A stretch of 64,000 nt of DNA from assembly GCF_009909235.1 (NCBI RefSeq), contig NZ_JAAAPO010000001.1, positions 744,001 through 808,000 of the forward strand. Direction: 5' to 3'. Source of the DNA: Novosphingobium ovatum. GTDB lineage: Bacteria; Pseudomonadota; Alphaproteobacteria; Sphingomonadales; Sphingomonadaceae. The translations under genes were made by a program, and so were the position numbers. Below the pieces are notes generated by a model. It was not told where the DNA came from. It made no database searches and was given only the letters and a program-made list of their open reading frames with translations. Positions 1-9,253 of this stretch are shown here, piece by piece. Position 1 is the stretch's first letter. Each line of letters begins with the position of its first letter.

Positions 1-705
1 GGCCAAATAGAGCGCGGCGGCGGCGACTTCGGCCGGGGTGCCGATGCGGCCCATCGGCAATTGCCGCCCCAGCCGGGCGCGCAAGGCGTCGGGTGCCATG
101 GTGGGGGCAAAATGGTCCAGCATCGGCGTGTCGACATAGGCGGGGATGACGCAATTGGCGCGCACGGGGTGGCCGGCCTGTGCCTCGCCCACGGCGATGG
201 CGCGGGTCAGTGCCCACACCGCCGCCTTGGCCGCGCCATAGGCGGCCAGTTCCGCCCGCGCCGAAAACGCCGCCGAGGAGGCCATGTTGACGATGGCCGC
301 GCCCCCCGCCAGCCCCGCGCCCGCGCCGCGCAGCAGCGGCAATGCCATGCGGCAGCCCAGAAAGGTGCCTTCGACATGGACGGAAAAAGTGTCGCGCCAT
401 GTTTCCAGCGCCACCTCGTCAAACCGGCCGCCGCTGGCGATACCGGCATTGTTGACCAGAATGGCCAGTCCGCCCAGCGTCGATTGGCACAGGTCCAGTG
501 CGGCGGCCCATTGCGCCTGATCGGTCACGTCCAGCCCGCAGGACAGCGCCGAGGCGCCAATCGCATCGGCCGTGGCGGCGGCGGCGGCGGCATCGATATC
601 GCTGCACAACACCTGTGCGCCCTGCGCGGCCAAGGCAGCCGCGATCGCCGCGCCGATCCCGCCGCCAGCCCCCGTTACCAGCGCGGCGCGTCCCGCCAGT
701 TTCAC
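1..705 (-). CDS. SDR family oxidoreductase, partial (runs off window start)
   Basis: This is the N-terminal 235 residues of a short-chain dehydrogenase; the 3' end lies outside the window. The reverse strand reads VKLAGRAALVTGAGGGIG at the N-terminus, the Rossmann TGxxxGxG dinucleotide-binding motif, followed by the NNAG motif (LVNNAGIA) and a catalytic Ser-Tyr-Lys set (NMASS, then YGAAK). The GTG start overlaps the TGA stop of the upstream NUDIX gene (GTGA), so the two are probably co-transcribed and translationally coupled. The substrate cannot be told from sequence. The family is certain; the exact role is unknown. Confidence 0.85.
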   Translation of the reverse strand, partial: MKLAGRAALVTGAGGGIGAAIAAALAAQGAQVLCSDIDAAAAAATADAIGASALSCGLDVTDQAQWAAALDLCQSTLGGLAILVNNAGIASGGRFDEVALETWRDTFSVHVEGTFLGCRMALPLLRGAGAGLAGGAAIVNMASSAAFSARAELAAYGAAKAAVWALTRAIAVGEAQAGHPVRANCVIPAYVDTPMLDHFAPTMAPDALRARLGRQLPMGRIGTPAEVAAAALYLA

Positions 706-1283
706 CGCGCCGTGCCCAGAATATGCGGGGCCAGCAGCATCAGGATTTTGACGTCGATCGCATCGCCCATAGCCCTGCGCGCGGCGATGAATTGCGGGAT
801 ATGGGCCAGCGCGACGCGGTGGGTGATGATGTTTTCATCGTCCACGCCGCCGCCCGGCCCCACCCGCGTCAGGTCATGCGCGCGCAGCAGGGTAAAGCTT
901 TCCGTGACCATGCCGGGGCTGGAATAAAAGTCCCCCACCACCTCCATCCGGGCGGCGCGATAGCCGGTTTCCTCTTCCAGTTCGCGGTTGGCTGCTTCGG
1001 TGGCGTCCTCGTCGGCGCTGGCGGCCACGTCGCCCACCAATCCGGCGGGCAGTTCGATGCAATTGCGGCCCAGCGGCACGCGGAATTGTTCGACCAGCAG
1101 GACGTGGTCATTGGCATCCACCGCCAGAATCACGGCGGCGCGGATGTTGCGCGCGCGGCTGACATATTCCCAATTGCCGCGCTGTTTGGTGGTGATGAAG
1201 CGGCCCTGCCACACCACTTCCTCCTGCGCGCTGCGCCAGGTCTGGGTGATCGGGGCGTCATGCGGGGTGGGGGTGTCGGCCAT
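702..1283 (-). CDS. NUDIX hydrolase, probable ADP-ribose pyrophosphatase
   Basis: A 193-residue NUDIX protein. The Nudix box is visible as GDVAASADEDATEAANRELEEETGY, with its REL.EE.TG metal-binding core, and is preceded by IELPAGLV as in NudF/ADP-ribose pyrophosphatases. It probably hydrolyses ADP-ribose or a similar nucleoside diphosphate sugar. I chose the ATG giving MADTPTPHDA; an in-frame TTG 60 bases upstream is open but adds residues unlike the family. It is the first gene of a minus-strand pair with the SDR gene, which begins inside its stop codon. Substrate specificity is inferred from the LPAG context only. Confidence 0.85.
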   Translation of the reverse strand: MADTPTPHDAPITQTWRSAQEEVVWQGRFITTKQRGNWEYVSRARNIRAAVILAVDANDHVLLVEQFRVPLGRNCIELPAGLVGDVAASADEDATEAANRELEEETGYRAARMEVVGDFYSSPGMVTESFTLLRAHDLTRVGPGGGVDDENIITHRVALAHIPQFIAARRAMGDAIDVKILMLLAPHILGTAR

Positions 1284-1429
1284 GCTTGGTCCTGTCGCTG
1301 AACGTTCGGGCGTCCTGCATAACCGCTGCGGGGCGAGGCGCAACCATTCTGCGCCTTGGCGGCGGTTGCGGAGGGCCGGCGGCTGTGGCAGACCGGCGGC
1401 AGGGTTAACGAGGCTTTAAGGGGGCGCCC

Positions 1430-1864
1430 ATGTTGCAGGAATTCAAGACCTTTATCGCACGAGGCAATGTGCTGGATCTGGCGGTCGGTGTGATCATCGG
1501 CGGCGCATTTGGCAAAATCGTCGCGTCGCTGACCGATGATGTGCTGATGCCGATCATTGGCAAGGTTACCGGCGGCATCGATTTTTCGTCGAAATTTGTG
1601 CTGCTGGGCGATGTTCCGGCCAGCTACACCGGCTCGCTGACCGATTACGCCGCGCTGAAAAAGGCGGGCGTGGCGATGCTGGGTTATGGCTCGTTCATCA
1701 CGGCGGTTATCAACTTTCTGATCATGGCCTTTGTCATCTTTCTGATCGTCAAGGCGGCCAACAAGGCCACCGAAAAGCCCGCCGCGCCCGAGGCACCGGC
1801 CGCGCCCGCTGGCCCCAGCGAGATCGATCTGCTGACCGAGATCCGTGACGCGCTGAAGAAATAA
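1430..1864 (+). CDS. mscL: Large-conductance mechanosensitive channel MscL
   Basis: A 144-residue inner-membrane channel that opens under membrane tension to release solutes on osmotic downshock. The N-terminus [21 protein letters not shown] is the family signature (amphipathic N-helix plus TM1 with the GGAFGKIV gate motif). TM2 is [23 protein letters not shown], and a charged C-terminal helix ([14 protein letters not shown]) forms the cytoplasmic bundle. A good Shine-Dalgarno (AAGGGGG) precedes the ATG. The linker is Ala/Pro-rich. A strong intrinsic terminator follows, then ssrA, so the gene is monocistronic. Confidence 0.97.
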   Translation: MLQEFKTFIARGNVLDLAVGVIIGGAFGKIVASLTDDVLMPIIGKVTGGIDFSSKFVLLGDVPASYTGSLTDYAALKKAGVAMLGYGSFITAVINFLIMAFVIFLIVKAANKATEKPAAPEAPAAPAGPSEIDLLTEIRDALKK

Positions 1865-1889
1865 GCGGCGTCATTTCAGCTAAATGGGG

Positions 1890-1919
1890 AAGGGGGCCAT
1901 CGCGCCCCCTTTTCTTTTT
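1890..1919 (+). terminator. Rho-independent terminator after mscL
   Basis: An 8-bp perfect stem (AAGGGGGC / GCCCCCTT) with a 6-base loop is followed by TTCTTTTT. It sits 25 bases after the mscL stop and just before the ssrA acceptor piece. Confidence 0.85.
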
Positions 1920-1934
1920 GGCGCACAGGCCTAT

Positions 1935-2310
1935 ATGCGGTTCTGCCGGTTTCGACCGGATATGGCGATAAACTGCGGCGTGCAATAGGCGCAGCGGACC
2001 CGGGGGCGGTACCCGGCGGCTCCACCATCACCACCCGGAATTTTGGCCGGGGCCCTGTTGTCGCAGGGGTGTTGACGGGGCCGAACTAGGATCGACGTGT
2101 GTTGAAAAACGCTGTTTTCGCCCGGGCTGAGTAACCCGTTCAAGGCTCAAAACTCATAAGTGCCAACGACAACGAAGCACTTGCTCTGGCTGCGTAATTC
2201 TAGGACCTAACGGTCTGAAGTTACAAATACAGAACACGGTTGAACCCACCGGGTAACAGAAGGGAATTCGGGGGCCCGGGGGTGCCTAGCAACAGAAACC
2301 CCCACCTTTC
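1935..2310 (+). ncRNA. ssrA: tmRNA, circularly permuted two-piece type
   Basis: This RNA rescues stalled ribosomes and tags the nascent peptide. The gene is permuted as in other alphaproteobacteria. The acceptor piece comes first and ends at 2021-2027 in TCCACCA, with a T-arm CCGGG-GGCGGTA-CCCGG just before it. After a spacer, the coding piece starts at 2077 with GGGGCCG, which pairs base for base (one G-U) with CGGCTCC of the acceptor strand. The tag frame is 2162-2197: GCC AAC GAC AAC GAA GCA CTT GCT CTG GCT GCG TAA, giving ANDNEALALAA. The precursor must be cut to remove the spacer (about 2028-2076). Outer ends are approximate. Confidence 0.93.
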
Positions 2311-2362
2311 CTGACATGGATGGTTGATCGGCTGGGCGGGAGTTCACGTCTGGGCCAGATAC

Positions 2363-2394
2363 GCAAAAGCCGGACGCTGTGGTCCGGCTTTTGC
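2363..2394. terminator. Bidirectional terminator between ssrA and a convergent small gene
   Basis: A 13-bp perfect inverted repeat (GCAAAAGCCGGAC, 6-base loop, GTCCGGCTTTTGC) carries an A-run on one side and a T-run on the other. It could therefore end transcripts from ssrA (plus) and from the small minus-strand gene. Confidence 0.85.
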
Positions 2395-2425
2395 AGTGGG
2401 ATGGGGTATGCTGCGGGCGAGGGAA

Positions 2426-2677
2426 TCAGGTGGCGGTTTGGGCCACCACGGCCTGCGCGTCGCGGGCCCGTTCGAACTTCAGACAGTCCAGCACCTTGCC
2501 ACCGGCCATGAACACCGCGCCGGTACAGGCCAGAAACAACAGCTTGCCGCCGAAACCGGGGAACTGCGTCAGATAGACCTGACCCCGCTGAACCGCGCCC
2601 GTCGCCAAGGCGAAGATCACCATATAGGCTTCCAGGTTGGTCTTGATGACGAACAGGCGTTTGATCTTTTTCAGCAT
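2426..2677 (-). CDS. Small conserved hypothetical membrane-type protein, 83 aa
   Basis: I do not recognise a named family. The protein begins MLKKIKRLFVIKTNLEAYMV, with a basic N-terminus. It has a hydrophobic stretch YMVIFALATGAV and a second, FGGKLLFLACTGAVFMAGGKVL, so it is probably a small inner-membrane protein with one or two segments, ending in a charged soluble tail. GAGG lies five bases before the ATG, which favours 2677 over the adjacent GTG at 2680. It is followed by the bidirectional hairpin. Coding character and RBS make it likely to be real; the function is unknown. Confidence 0.7.
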   Translation of the reverse strand: MLKKIKRLFVIKTNLEAYMVIFALATGAVQRGQVYLTQFPGFGGKLLFLACTGAVFMAGGKVLDCLKFERARDAQAVVAQTAT

Positions 2678-2984
2678 CACATCCTCGAACAGCTCCAGAT
2701 CACCGTCGCACCGGCCTTGGTCTGTGACTCGTTTTTGTGGTGTTTGCCCCTAGGTTGCAAGCGATAGGTAATGGGTTGTTAACCATGTATTGTCCGCATT
2801 CGGGACAAATGACCCTGCCTGTGCCATGGTGGTACATGAAACACCCGTTACAGGCCGATGTCCGCAACCCATTGCGCGGCGTGCCGCATTGCGGCATAAT
2901 GGCGCCGCACCTCCTCCCCGGAAGTCCCCTTTTGCTGATCGGTCATGGCATACGCCATGGGCCGCAGACCCTATGGTGAGACAG
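2678..2984. other. Divergent intergenic region upstream of glcB
   Basis: About 300 bases lie between the small minus-strand gene and malate synthase. The region contains two short inverted repeats that could be operators: TTGTCC-7-GGACAA (2790-2808) and TGCCGC-ATT-GCGGCA (2882-2896). I see no convincing gene. In-frame codons upstream of glcB are open but have atypical composition. Confidence 0.4.
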
Positions 2985-5141
2985 ATGAACGGAATGGAGA
3001 TGCGCGGCGCGCTGACAATCGATCGGGCGCTGGCGGAATTTATCGAAAATCAGGTGCTTGCTCCGCTGGGGCGGGATGTGGCCGGGTTCTGGGCGGGCTT
3101 TGAAGCGTTGCTGGCGGACTTTGTTCCGCGCAACCGGGCACTGTTGGCGCGGCGCGATTCGCTGCAGGCGCAGATCGACGCGTGGCATGATTCCCGTGCA
3201 GGTCAGCCGTTCGATTCGGCGGCCCATCAGGCATTCCTGCGCGAGATTGGCTATCTGGTCGATGCGCCCGCGCCCTTTGCCATCGGCACGCAAAACGTCG
3301 ACGCCGAAATCGCCTCCATGGCCGGGCCGCAATTGGTCGTGCCGGTGCTGAACGCAAGGTTCCTGTTGAACGCTGCCAATGCGCGCTGGGGCAGCCTGTA
3401 TGACGCGCTGTATGGCACCGACGCGCTGAACGCGCCCGCGGCCGCGCCCGGTGGCTATGACCCGGCACGCGGGGCGGCGGTGATCGCCGCGGCCAAGGCG
3501 TTTCTGGATCAGGCCGCGCCTTTGGACGGGCTGTCATGGGCCGATTGGCAGGGGGTGAGTGCCGACGTGCCCACGCCGCCGCTAGCCGATCCCACGCAAT
3601 TGGTCGCGATGCGGGGCGATGGCCATCGCGGCGCTCTGTTGCTGCGCCACAACGGTCTGCACATTCAGGTGACGATTGACGCCACCGTGCCGATCGGCGC
3701 GACTGACCGGGCCAGCATTGCCGATGTCGCGCTGGAATCGGCGTTGACCACCATCGTCGATCTGGAGGATTCGGTCGCGGCGGTCGATGCGCAGGACAAA
3801 TTGGCCGCCTATGCCAATTGGCTGGGCGTCATTCGCGGAGATCTGGCCGAAACCTTCAGCAAGAATGGCCGCACCATCACCCGCGCGCTGGCGCCCGACC
3901 GGGAATGGACCACGGCGGATGGGGCCAGGCTCAGCCTTGCGGGGCGGAGCCTGTTGTTCGTGCGCAATGTCGGCCATCTGATGACCAATCCGGCGATCCG
4001 CCTGTCCGATGGCGGCGAAATTCCCGAAGGCATCATGGATGCGGTCATCACCAGCGCCATCGGCGCGCAGGATCTCGCGGGGCTGGGCCGCTATCGCAAC
4101 AGCCGGACCGGCAGCATCTATATCGTCAAGCCCAAGATGCACGGGCCAGAGGAATGCGCCTTTACCAATGACTTGTTCGACGCGGTGGAGGATCTGCTGG
4201 CGCTGCCGCGCCACACGGTCAAGGTGGGCGTGATGGACGAAGAGCGCCGCACCAGCGCCAATCTGGCGGCCTGCATCCATGCGGTGCGCGACCGGATCGT
4301 GTTCATCAACACCGGTTTTCTGGACCGCACGGGCGATGAAATCCACACCATGATGCGCGCCGGCCCCGTCATCCGCAAGGCTGCGATCAAGGGCAGCGCG
4401 TGGATCGCCGCCTATGAGGCGCGCAATGTGGGCATCGGGCTGGGCGCGGGCCTGTCGGGCCGGGCGCAGATCGGCAAGGGCATGTGGGCCGCGCCCGACA
4501 TGATGGCTGACATGATGGCGCAAAAGATCGCCCATCCGCGCGCCGGGGCCAATACGGCATGGGTGCCTTCGCCCACCGCCGCAACGTTGCACGCGATGCA
4601 TTACCACCAGTGCGACGTCTTTGCCCGTCAGGCAGAACTGGCGGTCGAACCGGTGCCGGGGCTGGACCCGCTGCTGACCATCCCCTTGGCCACCACGCGC
4701 CCTTCCGCCGCCGAGATCGAGGAAGAACTGGACAACAACGCGCAAGGGTTGCTGGGCTATGTCGTGCGGTGGATCGATCAGGGCGTGGGCTGTTCCAAGG
4801 TGCCCGATATCCACGATGTCGGCCTGATGGAGGACCGCGCGACGCTGCGCATCTCCAGCCAGCATATGGCCAATTGGCTGCTGCATGGCTGGGTCAGTCG
4901 CGATCAGGTGATGGCCGCGTTGAAGCGGATGGCGGCCAAGGTGGACGCGCAAAATGCCGCCGACCCCAGCTATGAACCGATGGCCGGGCGCTGGGACGAG
5001 AGTTTCGCGTTTTTGGCGGCGTGTGATCTGGTGTTCAACGGTGTGGATCAGCCCAATGGCTATACCGAACCATTGTTGCACGCCTGGCGCGCCAAGAAAA
5101 AGGCCGCTTTGGCACTGGCGCAATTGCAGGCTGCCGAATGA
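2985..5141 (+). CDS. glcB: Malate synthase G
   Basis: A 718-residue enzyme condensing glyoxylate with acetyl-CoA to malate, in the glyoxylate/glycolate pathway; it acts in the cytosol. Diagnostic stretches are [33 protein letters not shown] (substrate/Mg region), [18 protein letters not shown] and [13 protein letters not shown]. The length matches the monomeric G isoform (about 720 aa) rather than the A form (about 530 aa). The ATG at 2985 ([19 protein letters not shown]), with GGTGAG upstream, gives the family length; an upstream extension of 65 codons is rejected. No isocitrate lyase or glycolate oxidase gene is adjacent. Confidence 0.96.
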   Translation: MNGMEMRGALTIDRALAEFIENQVLAPLGRDVAGFWAGFEALLADFVPRNRALLARRDSLQAQIDAWHDSRAGQPFDSAAHQAFLREIGYLVDAPAPFAIGTQNVDAEIASMAGPQLVVPVLNARFLLNAANARWGSLYDALYGTDALNAPAAAPGGYDPARGAAVIAAAKAFLDQAAPLDGLSWADWQGVSADVPTPPLADPTQLVAMRGDGHRGALLLRHNGLHIQVTIDATVPIGATDRASIADVALESALTTIVDLEDSVAAVDAQDKLAAYANWLGVIRGDLAETFSKNGRTITRALAPDREWTTADGARLSLAGRSLLFVRNVGHLMTNPAIRLSDGGEIPEGIMDAVITSAIGAQDLAGLGRYRNSRTGSIYIVKPKMHGPEECAFTNDLFDAVEDLLALPRHTVKVGVMDEERRTSANLAACIHAVRDRIVFINTGFLDRTGDEIHTMMRAGPVIRKAAIKGSAWIAAYEARNVGIGLGAGLSGRAQIGKGMWAAPDMMADMMAQKIAHPRAGANTAWVPSPTAATLHAMHYHQCDVFARQAELAVEPVPGLDPLLTIPLATTRPSAAEIEEELDNNAQGLLGYVVRWIDQGVGCSKVPDIHDVGLMEDRATLRISSQHMANWLLHGWVSRDQVMAALKRMAAKVDAQNAADPSYEPMAGRWDESFAFLAACDLVFNGVDQPNGYTEPLLHAWRAKKKAALALAQLQAAE

Positions 5142-5187
5142 ATATTCGCCGCAATTAACCGAGGAATAAGCATCAATACCTAATGCT

Positions 5188-5222
5188 GCCCCTGCGTGCA
5201 TGATACGTCATGCATCAGGGGC
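5188..5222. repeat. Near-perfect inverted repeat upstream of PilZ gene
   Basis: GCCCCTG (5188-5194) pairs with CAGGGGC (5216-5222), and inside it TGCATGA (5197-5203) pairs with TCATGCA (5208-5214), with a small bulge between. No T-run follows, so it is a poor terminator. It could be a 5'-leader hairpin or an operator. Confidence 0.5.
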
Positions 5223-5238
5223 AGAAACAGGTGACGGT

Positions 5239-5754
5239 GTGACAACGGGCAAGCAGCGACGCGAGGCACGGACCAAGGTGCTGATCCGCGCGCGCCTGCG
5301 TGCCGGAGGGCCAGACCATGACGCCTGCGTGATGGATGCTTCGTCGCACGGGATGCTGGTGACCTGCGCCCGGCCGCCGGCGCGCGGCGAATATGTCGAA
5401 TTGCGCATCGCTGGCGACAGCTATGTTGGCCATGTCGAATGGGCGGGCGAGCGGCGCTTTGGCCTGACGCTTTACGATCCGATTGACGTGACGCGGCTGG
5501 CCTCTGGGGACTATGCGCCACGGCCGCGCGCGCGGGCCATGCCGGTGTTGGCCTCGGTCGCGCCGGTACATGCGCACCGCCCCGACGAGGACGCCGAACG
5601 CGCCCGCCAATGGGGCCGCCGGATCGAGTTCGGCTTTGTCGCGGGGGCCAGCATGGCGGCATCGCTGTTGGTGGCGCAGATCGTCGCCGATCAGTTGCAG
5701 GTATTCCAGACTGTCACCACCGCGATTGCCACCGGCAACGCGCACGCGCACTAA
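5239..5754 (+). CDS. PilZ domain protein with C-terminal membrane segment
   Basis: A PilZ-type c-di-GMP receptor of about 171 residues. The N-terminus carries the RxxxR ligand motif (RREARTK), followed by the PilZ beta-barrel (VLIRARLRAGG, CVMDASSHGMLV, a DxSxxG-like motif, then GDSYVGHVEWAGERRFGL). Near the C-terminus a hydrophobic segment, FGFVAGASMAASLLVAQIVA, probably anchors it to the membrane. I chose the GTG at 5239 because AGGTGA lies six bases upstream; an ATG at 5200 is in frame but lies inside a hairpin and has no RBS. It converges with rsmA, three bases away. The partner is unknown. Confidence 0.75.
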   Translation: MTTGKQRREARTKVLIRARLRAGGPDHDACVMDASSHGMLVTCARPPARGEYVELRIAGDSYVGHVEWAGERRFGLTLYDPIDVTRLASGDYAPRPRARAMPVLASVAPVHAHRPDEDAERARQWGRRIEFGFVAGASMAASLLVAQIVADQLQVFQTVTTAIATGNAHAH

Positions 5755-5757
5755 GGA

Positions 5758-6594
5758 TCAGGCGGCGGTCAATATCCGCGCGATGGCGACGAATTCGGCC
5801 ACGCTGAGTGTTTCGGCGCGGCGGGCCGGGTCGATCTCCAGCGCCTCCAGCGCGGCCAGCGCGCCGGGCATCCCCTTCAGGCTCTGCCGCAACATTTTGC
5901 GCCGCTGGCCAAAGGCTGCCTCGGTCACGCGCTCCAGCACGCGGGCGCTGACGCCTTCGGGCATTTCGCCGGGCACGACATGGACCATCGCGCTCATCAC
6001 CTTGGGCGGCGGGGTAAAGGCGCTGCGATGCACCTTTAGCGCGATTTTCGGCGTGGCGCGCCATTGGGCCAGCACCGCCAACCGGCCATAGGCATCGCTG
6101 CCGGGCGCCGCGACGATGCGTTCGGCCACCTCCAGCTGGAACATCAGCGTCAGGCTGGACCATCGCGGCGGCCAAGCCTCTCCCCCCATCCAGCCGGTGA
6201 ACAATTGCGTGCCGACGTTATAGGGCAGGTTGGCCAGAATGGCATAGGGTTCGCCGGGGAACAGGCTGTCGGCGGGCACCTTGGTGGCGTCGCCCTCGAT
6301 CACCGTCAACTGGCCGGGGAAGGCCGCCGCCAGATCGCCCAGTGGCGCCATGCAGCGCTTGTCCATCTCGATCGCGGTGACGCGGGCCCCGGCGCGCAAC
6401 GCGGCGCGGGTCAGGCCGCCGGGACCGGGGCCAACCTCCAGCACATTGGTGTCGCGCAAACGGCCCGGAATGGCGGCGATGCGGCCCAGCAATTGCTCGT
6501 CAAACAGAAAGTTCTGGCCCAGCGCCTTGGACGCGAACAGGCCGTGGGCGTTGATTACCTCTCGCAAGGGCGGCAGGTCGGGCAGGTCGGTCAT
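5758..6594 (-). CDS. rsmA: 16S rRNA (adenine1518-N6/adenine1519-N6)-dimethyltransferase
   Basis: RsmA/KsgA dimethylates two adjacent adenines in the 3' hairpin of 16S rRNA during 30S assembly. The 278-residue protein has the SAM motif [12 protein letters not shown], the acidic IEMDKR motif and the catalytic NLPYN motif ([12 protein letters not shown]). The N-terminal [14 protein letters not shown] is typical. The ATG at 6594 overlaps the pdxA stop (ATGA), so it is the last gene of the lptD-surA-pdxA-rsmA operon, an order classical in Proteobacteria. An upstream in-frame extension of 12 codons (RRPPRRAKG) is not needed. Confidence 0.97.
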   Translation of the reverse strand: MTDLPDLPPLREVINAHGLFASKALGQNFLFDEQLLGRIAAIPGRLRDTNVLEVGPGPGGLTRAALRAGARVTAIEMDKRCMAPLGDLAAAFPGQLTVIEGDATKVPADSLFPGEPYAILANLPYNVGTQLFTGWMGGEAWPPRWSSLTLMFQLEVAERIVAAPGSDAYGRLAVLAQWRATPKIALKVHRSAFTPPPKVMSAMVHVVPGEMPEGVSARVLERVTEAAFGQRRKMLRQSLKGMPGALAALEALEIDPARRAETLSVAEFVAIARILTAA

Positions 6595-7604
6595 GCGTTT
6601 GCCTTTTGCGCGGCGCGGCGGGCGGCGCATTGGCCCGCCATGCGGATGGCGGCGATGGTGGCGCCCGGATCGGCCAGACCGCGCCCCGCGATGGCAAAGG
6701 CGGTCCCGTGGTCAGGGCTGGTGCGGATCACCGGCAGGCCCAACGTGGTGTTGACGCCATTATCGAAATCCAGCGCTTTCAACGGGATCAGCGCCTGATC
6801 GTGATACATGCAGATGGCCACGTCAAAACTGGCGCGGCTGCGCGGGGCGAACATCGCATCGGCAGGATGCGGCCCGGTGGCATCGATCCCCATGGCGCGC
6901 AGCCGTTCGACCGCCGGGGCGATGATGGCTGCGTCCTCATGCCCCATGCGGCCGTCTTCGCCCGCGTGGGGGTTCAGCGCGGCGATGGCCAGACGCGGCG
7001 CGGCAATGCCGAAATCGCGCTCCAGCGCCGCCGCCGTGATCGCCGCGCGGCGCAGGATCAGATCGCTGGTCAGCATCGGCGGCACAGCGGACAGCGCGAC
7101 ATGTACGGTGATCGGCACCGTGCGCAGCGTGGGGCCGGCCAGCATCATCACCGCGTCATCGGCGGCCACGCCACAGGCGTCAGCCACGCATTCGGTCTGT
7201 CCCGGATAGGCAAAGCCCACGGCGGCCAGATGGGATTTGGCAATCGGCCCGGTTACGATCGCGCCCGCCAGTCCGTCACGGGCCAGCGCGGCGGCGTGGT
7301 TCAGCGATGCCAGCGCCAGCAAGGCGCCATCGCGGGAGGGCGCGCCGGGGGTGTAATCGCCATCCGCATCGCCCAGCACCGGCAGGGCATGGGGGAACAC
7401 GTCTGCCGCTTGCGCCGGATCGGTGATGATCTGCACCGGCAGGGCAATCCCGCGTGTGGCGGCCGCCGCCTGCAACAGGCGCGCGCCACCCACCGCCATG
7501 AACGGCGCCAACCCCTGCGCCTGTCGCGCATGCCATGCCGCGCCGATCAGTTCCGGCCCAACCCCCGCCGGATCGCCCAACGAGAGCGCCAGCGGGGTGG
7601 GCAT
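6591..7604 (-). CDS. pdxA: 4-hydroxythreonine-4-phosphate dehydrogenase
   Basis: PdxA is the NAD-dependent step of the DXP-dependent pyridoxal phosphate pathway. The protein starts [20 protein letters not shown] (337 aa). It carries the metal-binding and substrate motifs [18 protein letters not shown] and [16 protein letters not shown], and near the end [15 protein letters not shown]. The start at 7604 fits the family. An in-frame TTG at 7643 would overlap the surA stop and adds a serine-rich tail. It is translationally coupled to rsmA through ATGA. Confidence 0.95.
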   Translation of the reverse strand: MPTPLALSLGDPAGVGPELIGAAWHARQAQGLAPFMAVGGARLLQAAAATRGIALPVQIITDPAQAADVFPHALPVLGDADGDYTPGAPSRDGALLALASLNHAAALARDGLAGAIVTGPIAKSHLAAVGFAYPGQTECVADACGVAADDAVMMLAGPTLRTVPITVHVALSAVPPMLTSDLILRRAAITAAALERDFGIAAPRLAIAALNPHAGEDGRMGHEDAAIIAPAVERLRAMGIDATGPHPADAMFAPRSRASFDVAICMYHDQALIPLKALDFDNGVNTTLGLPVIRTSPDHGTAFAIAGRGLADPGATIAAIRMAGQCAARRAAQKANA

Positions 7605-7620
7605 ATCGGGTGCCGTCAAA

Positions 7621-9027
7621 TCAGTTATACTCGATGATGGCATCGCGGCGCAGGTCGCGCAGATAGGCCTGCGCGCGCTTGTTCACGCGTTCATCCTCGA
7701 TCTGCGACATCAATTGGTCGAAATTCGGGCCAGAGCTGGCCGCCGCATCGTCACGGCCGCACAGCATCAGCACCTGAATGCCGTCTTCCTTGCTGCCAAA
7801 GGGCGGAGTGGCCTGACCCACGGCCAGCGACAGGATCGGCTGTTGCAGCGGGGCGGGCAGATCACGTGCGCGGATCTGGTCGTTGCTGCCCACCTGCGCG
7901 CCCAGACGCGCCGCCACGGCGCCCACGCCGCCACAGCCACCGGCGCCCTTGATCGCCTTGTCAAACTCGGCAGTGCGGGCCTGCACCTGCGCATCGGTCA
8001 GGTTCGCGGGCAGCGAAATGGTGATCTGCTTGAGCGAGAGCACCGCATCGCGCGGGTCAGCGGTCAGCACCTTGCGGCGGTCGATCATGTAGAGGATCGA
8101 GAAACCGCCACGCAGTTCCACCGGCCCGGCCATTTGGCCAGGCTGCATGTCGCGGGCAACAGTGGCCAGTTCGTTGGGCAATTGGCCCAGACGCAGCCAG
8201 CCCAGATCGCCGCCCACCGATTTGGCCGAGCTTTCGCCATATTGGCGGGCATAGGCGACAAAGCTGGCGCCCTCGCGCAGCTGGTCATAGATGCGGCGCG
8301 CGTTTTCCGAGACGATCTGACGGCTTTCGGGGGTGGCCGACAAAAAGATTTCGCCCACGCGGTATTCGTCGGTGCCCTTAGCGGCGTTCAGGCGCTGCAA
8401 CAGCTCCTTCACTTCTTCCTGGCTGACGTTGACGAAGGGCTGAACATTGCGGCGCAGAACGCGCTGCCACGACAGTTCGGCGCGGATCTGGCGCTTGAGC
8501 GAGGCGGGCGAGGAGCCGATCTTGGCCAGATAGGCGTCCAGTGCCGGGACCGTCTGGCGGAAGGTTTCGGTGGCGAAACGGGCATAGGTCGCGTCCATCT
8601 CGGCCTCGTCAACCGACACTTCCAGGCTCTTGGCCTCCTGGATCTGCAGCGATTCATCGATCAGGTTGCGCAGCGTCTGCATCCGCAACTGCTCGATCTC
8701 GGCCGGGGACAGGCGGCCCTGATTGGCCGCGATGATCAGCGCCAGACGCTGATTGACATCGGTGCCGGTGATGACATCGCCGTTGACCACGGCGGTCGCG
8801 CGGCGGAAATTGGGGCTGGCCGTGCCCAGCATGGTGATGTTCTGCGGCAGCGTCAGGCCACCGGCACCGCCACCCTGCGCGCGGGCGACATCCGCCACCG
8901 CGCCCAGCGCCAGCGCAAAGCCTGCCAGCGCCACGCCGGTCAGCGCCAGTTTGCCGCCACGCAGTCCCTTGGCGCGCCCATTTCCGCGCCCATGCCCGCG
9001 ATCGTGCCCGTATCCGCCCTGCATCAT
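7621..9027 (-). CDS. surA: Periplasmic chaperone / peptidyl-prolyl isomerase SurA
   Basis: SurA escorts outer-membrane proteins through the periplasm to the BAM complex. The predicted 468-residue protein has an unusually long, Gly/His/Arg-rich n-region before a hydrophobic signal core (KLALTGVALAGFALALGAV...ARAQG). A SurA_N region follows (RRATAVVNGDVITGTDVNQR, a typical 'VNGdvIt..dv..R' block). A parvulin rotamase domain begins near YRVGEIFLSA and contains SSAKSVGGDLGWLRLGQLP. The start is uncertain: I chose the ATG pair at 9024-9027. It lies between lptD and pdxA in the conserved order, with 226 bases after lptD that may hold a promoter. Confidence 0.93.
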   Translation of the reverse strand: MMQGGYGHDRGHGRGNGRAKGLRGGKLALTGVALAGFALALGAVADVARAQGGGAGGLTLPQNITMLGTASPNFRRATAVVNGDVITGTDVNQRLALIIAANQGRLSPAEIEQLRMQTLRNLIDESLQIQEAKSLEVSVDEAEMDATYARFATETFRQTVPALDAYLAKIGSSPASLKRQIRAELSWQRVLRRNVQPFVNVSQEEVKELLQRLNAAKGTDEYRVGEIFLSATPESRQIVSENARRIYDQLREGASFVAYARQYGESSAKSVGGDLGWLRLGQLPNELATVARDMQPGQMAGPVELRGGFSILYMIDRRKVLTADPRDAVLSLKQITISLPANLTDAQVQARTAEFDKAIKGAGGCGGVGAVAARLGAQVGSNDQIRARDLPAPLQQPILSLAVGQATPPFGSKEDGIQVLMLCGRDDAAASSGPNFDQLMSQIEDERVNKRAQAYLRDLRRDAIIEYN

Positions 9028-9253
9028 CTGACCCGTCACCTTCGCGTTCAATCCCGTATCAACAGCGCTGGCCCCGTCCGGCACCCGCGCTGCGCTGTGT
9101 CCGATCAGGTCAACACCTGTACGGACGTGGTAAACTGGGGCGGCTGAACCTTGGCTGAGCGCCCCGTCAGCCTGCCTGATCGCCCTGTCGGACGCGGCGA
9201 TAGCCTGTTTGCCGCCCCCTGCCAACCTTGGCAAGCGGCCTGCGTACCCCCGA

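Noticed and set aside
2700..2979. Short open frames on both strands upstream of glcB
   Set aside because: They have no RBS, no recognisable domain and unusual composition; the region is better explained as a promoter area.
3582..5201. 539-codon open frame antisense to malate synthase
   Set aside because: Shadow of glcB codon bias; no family signature.
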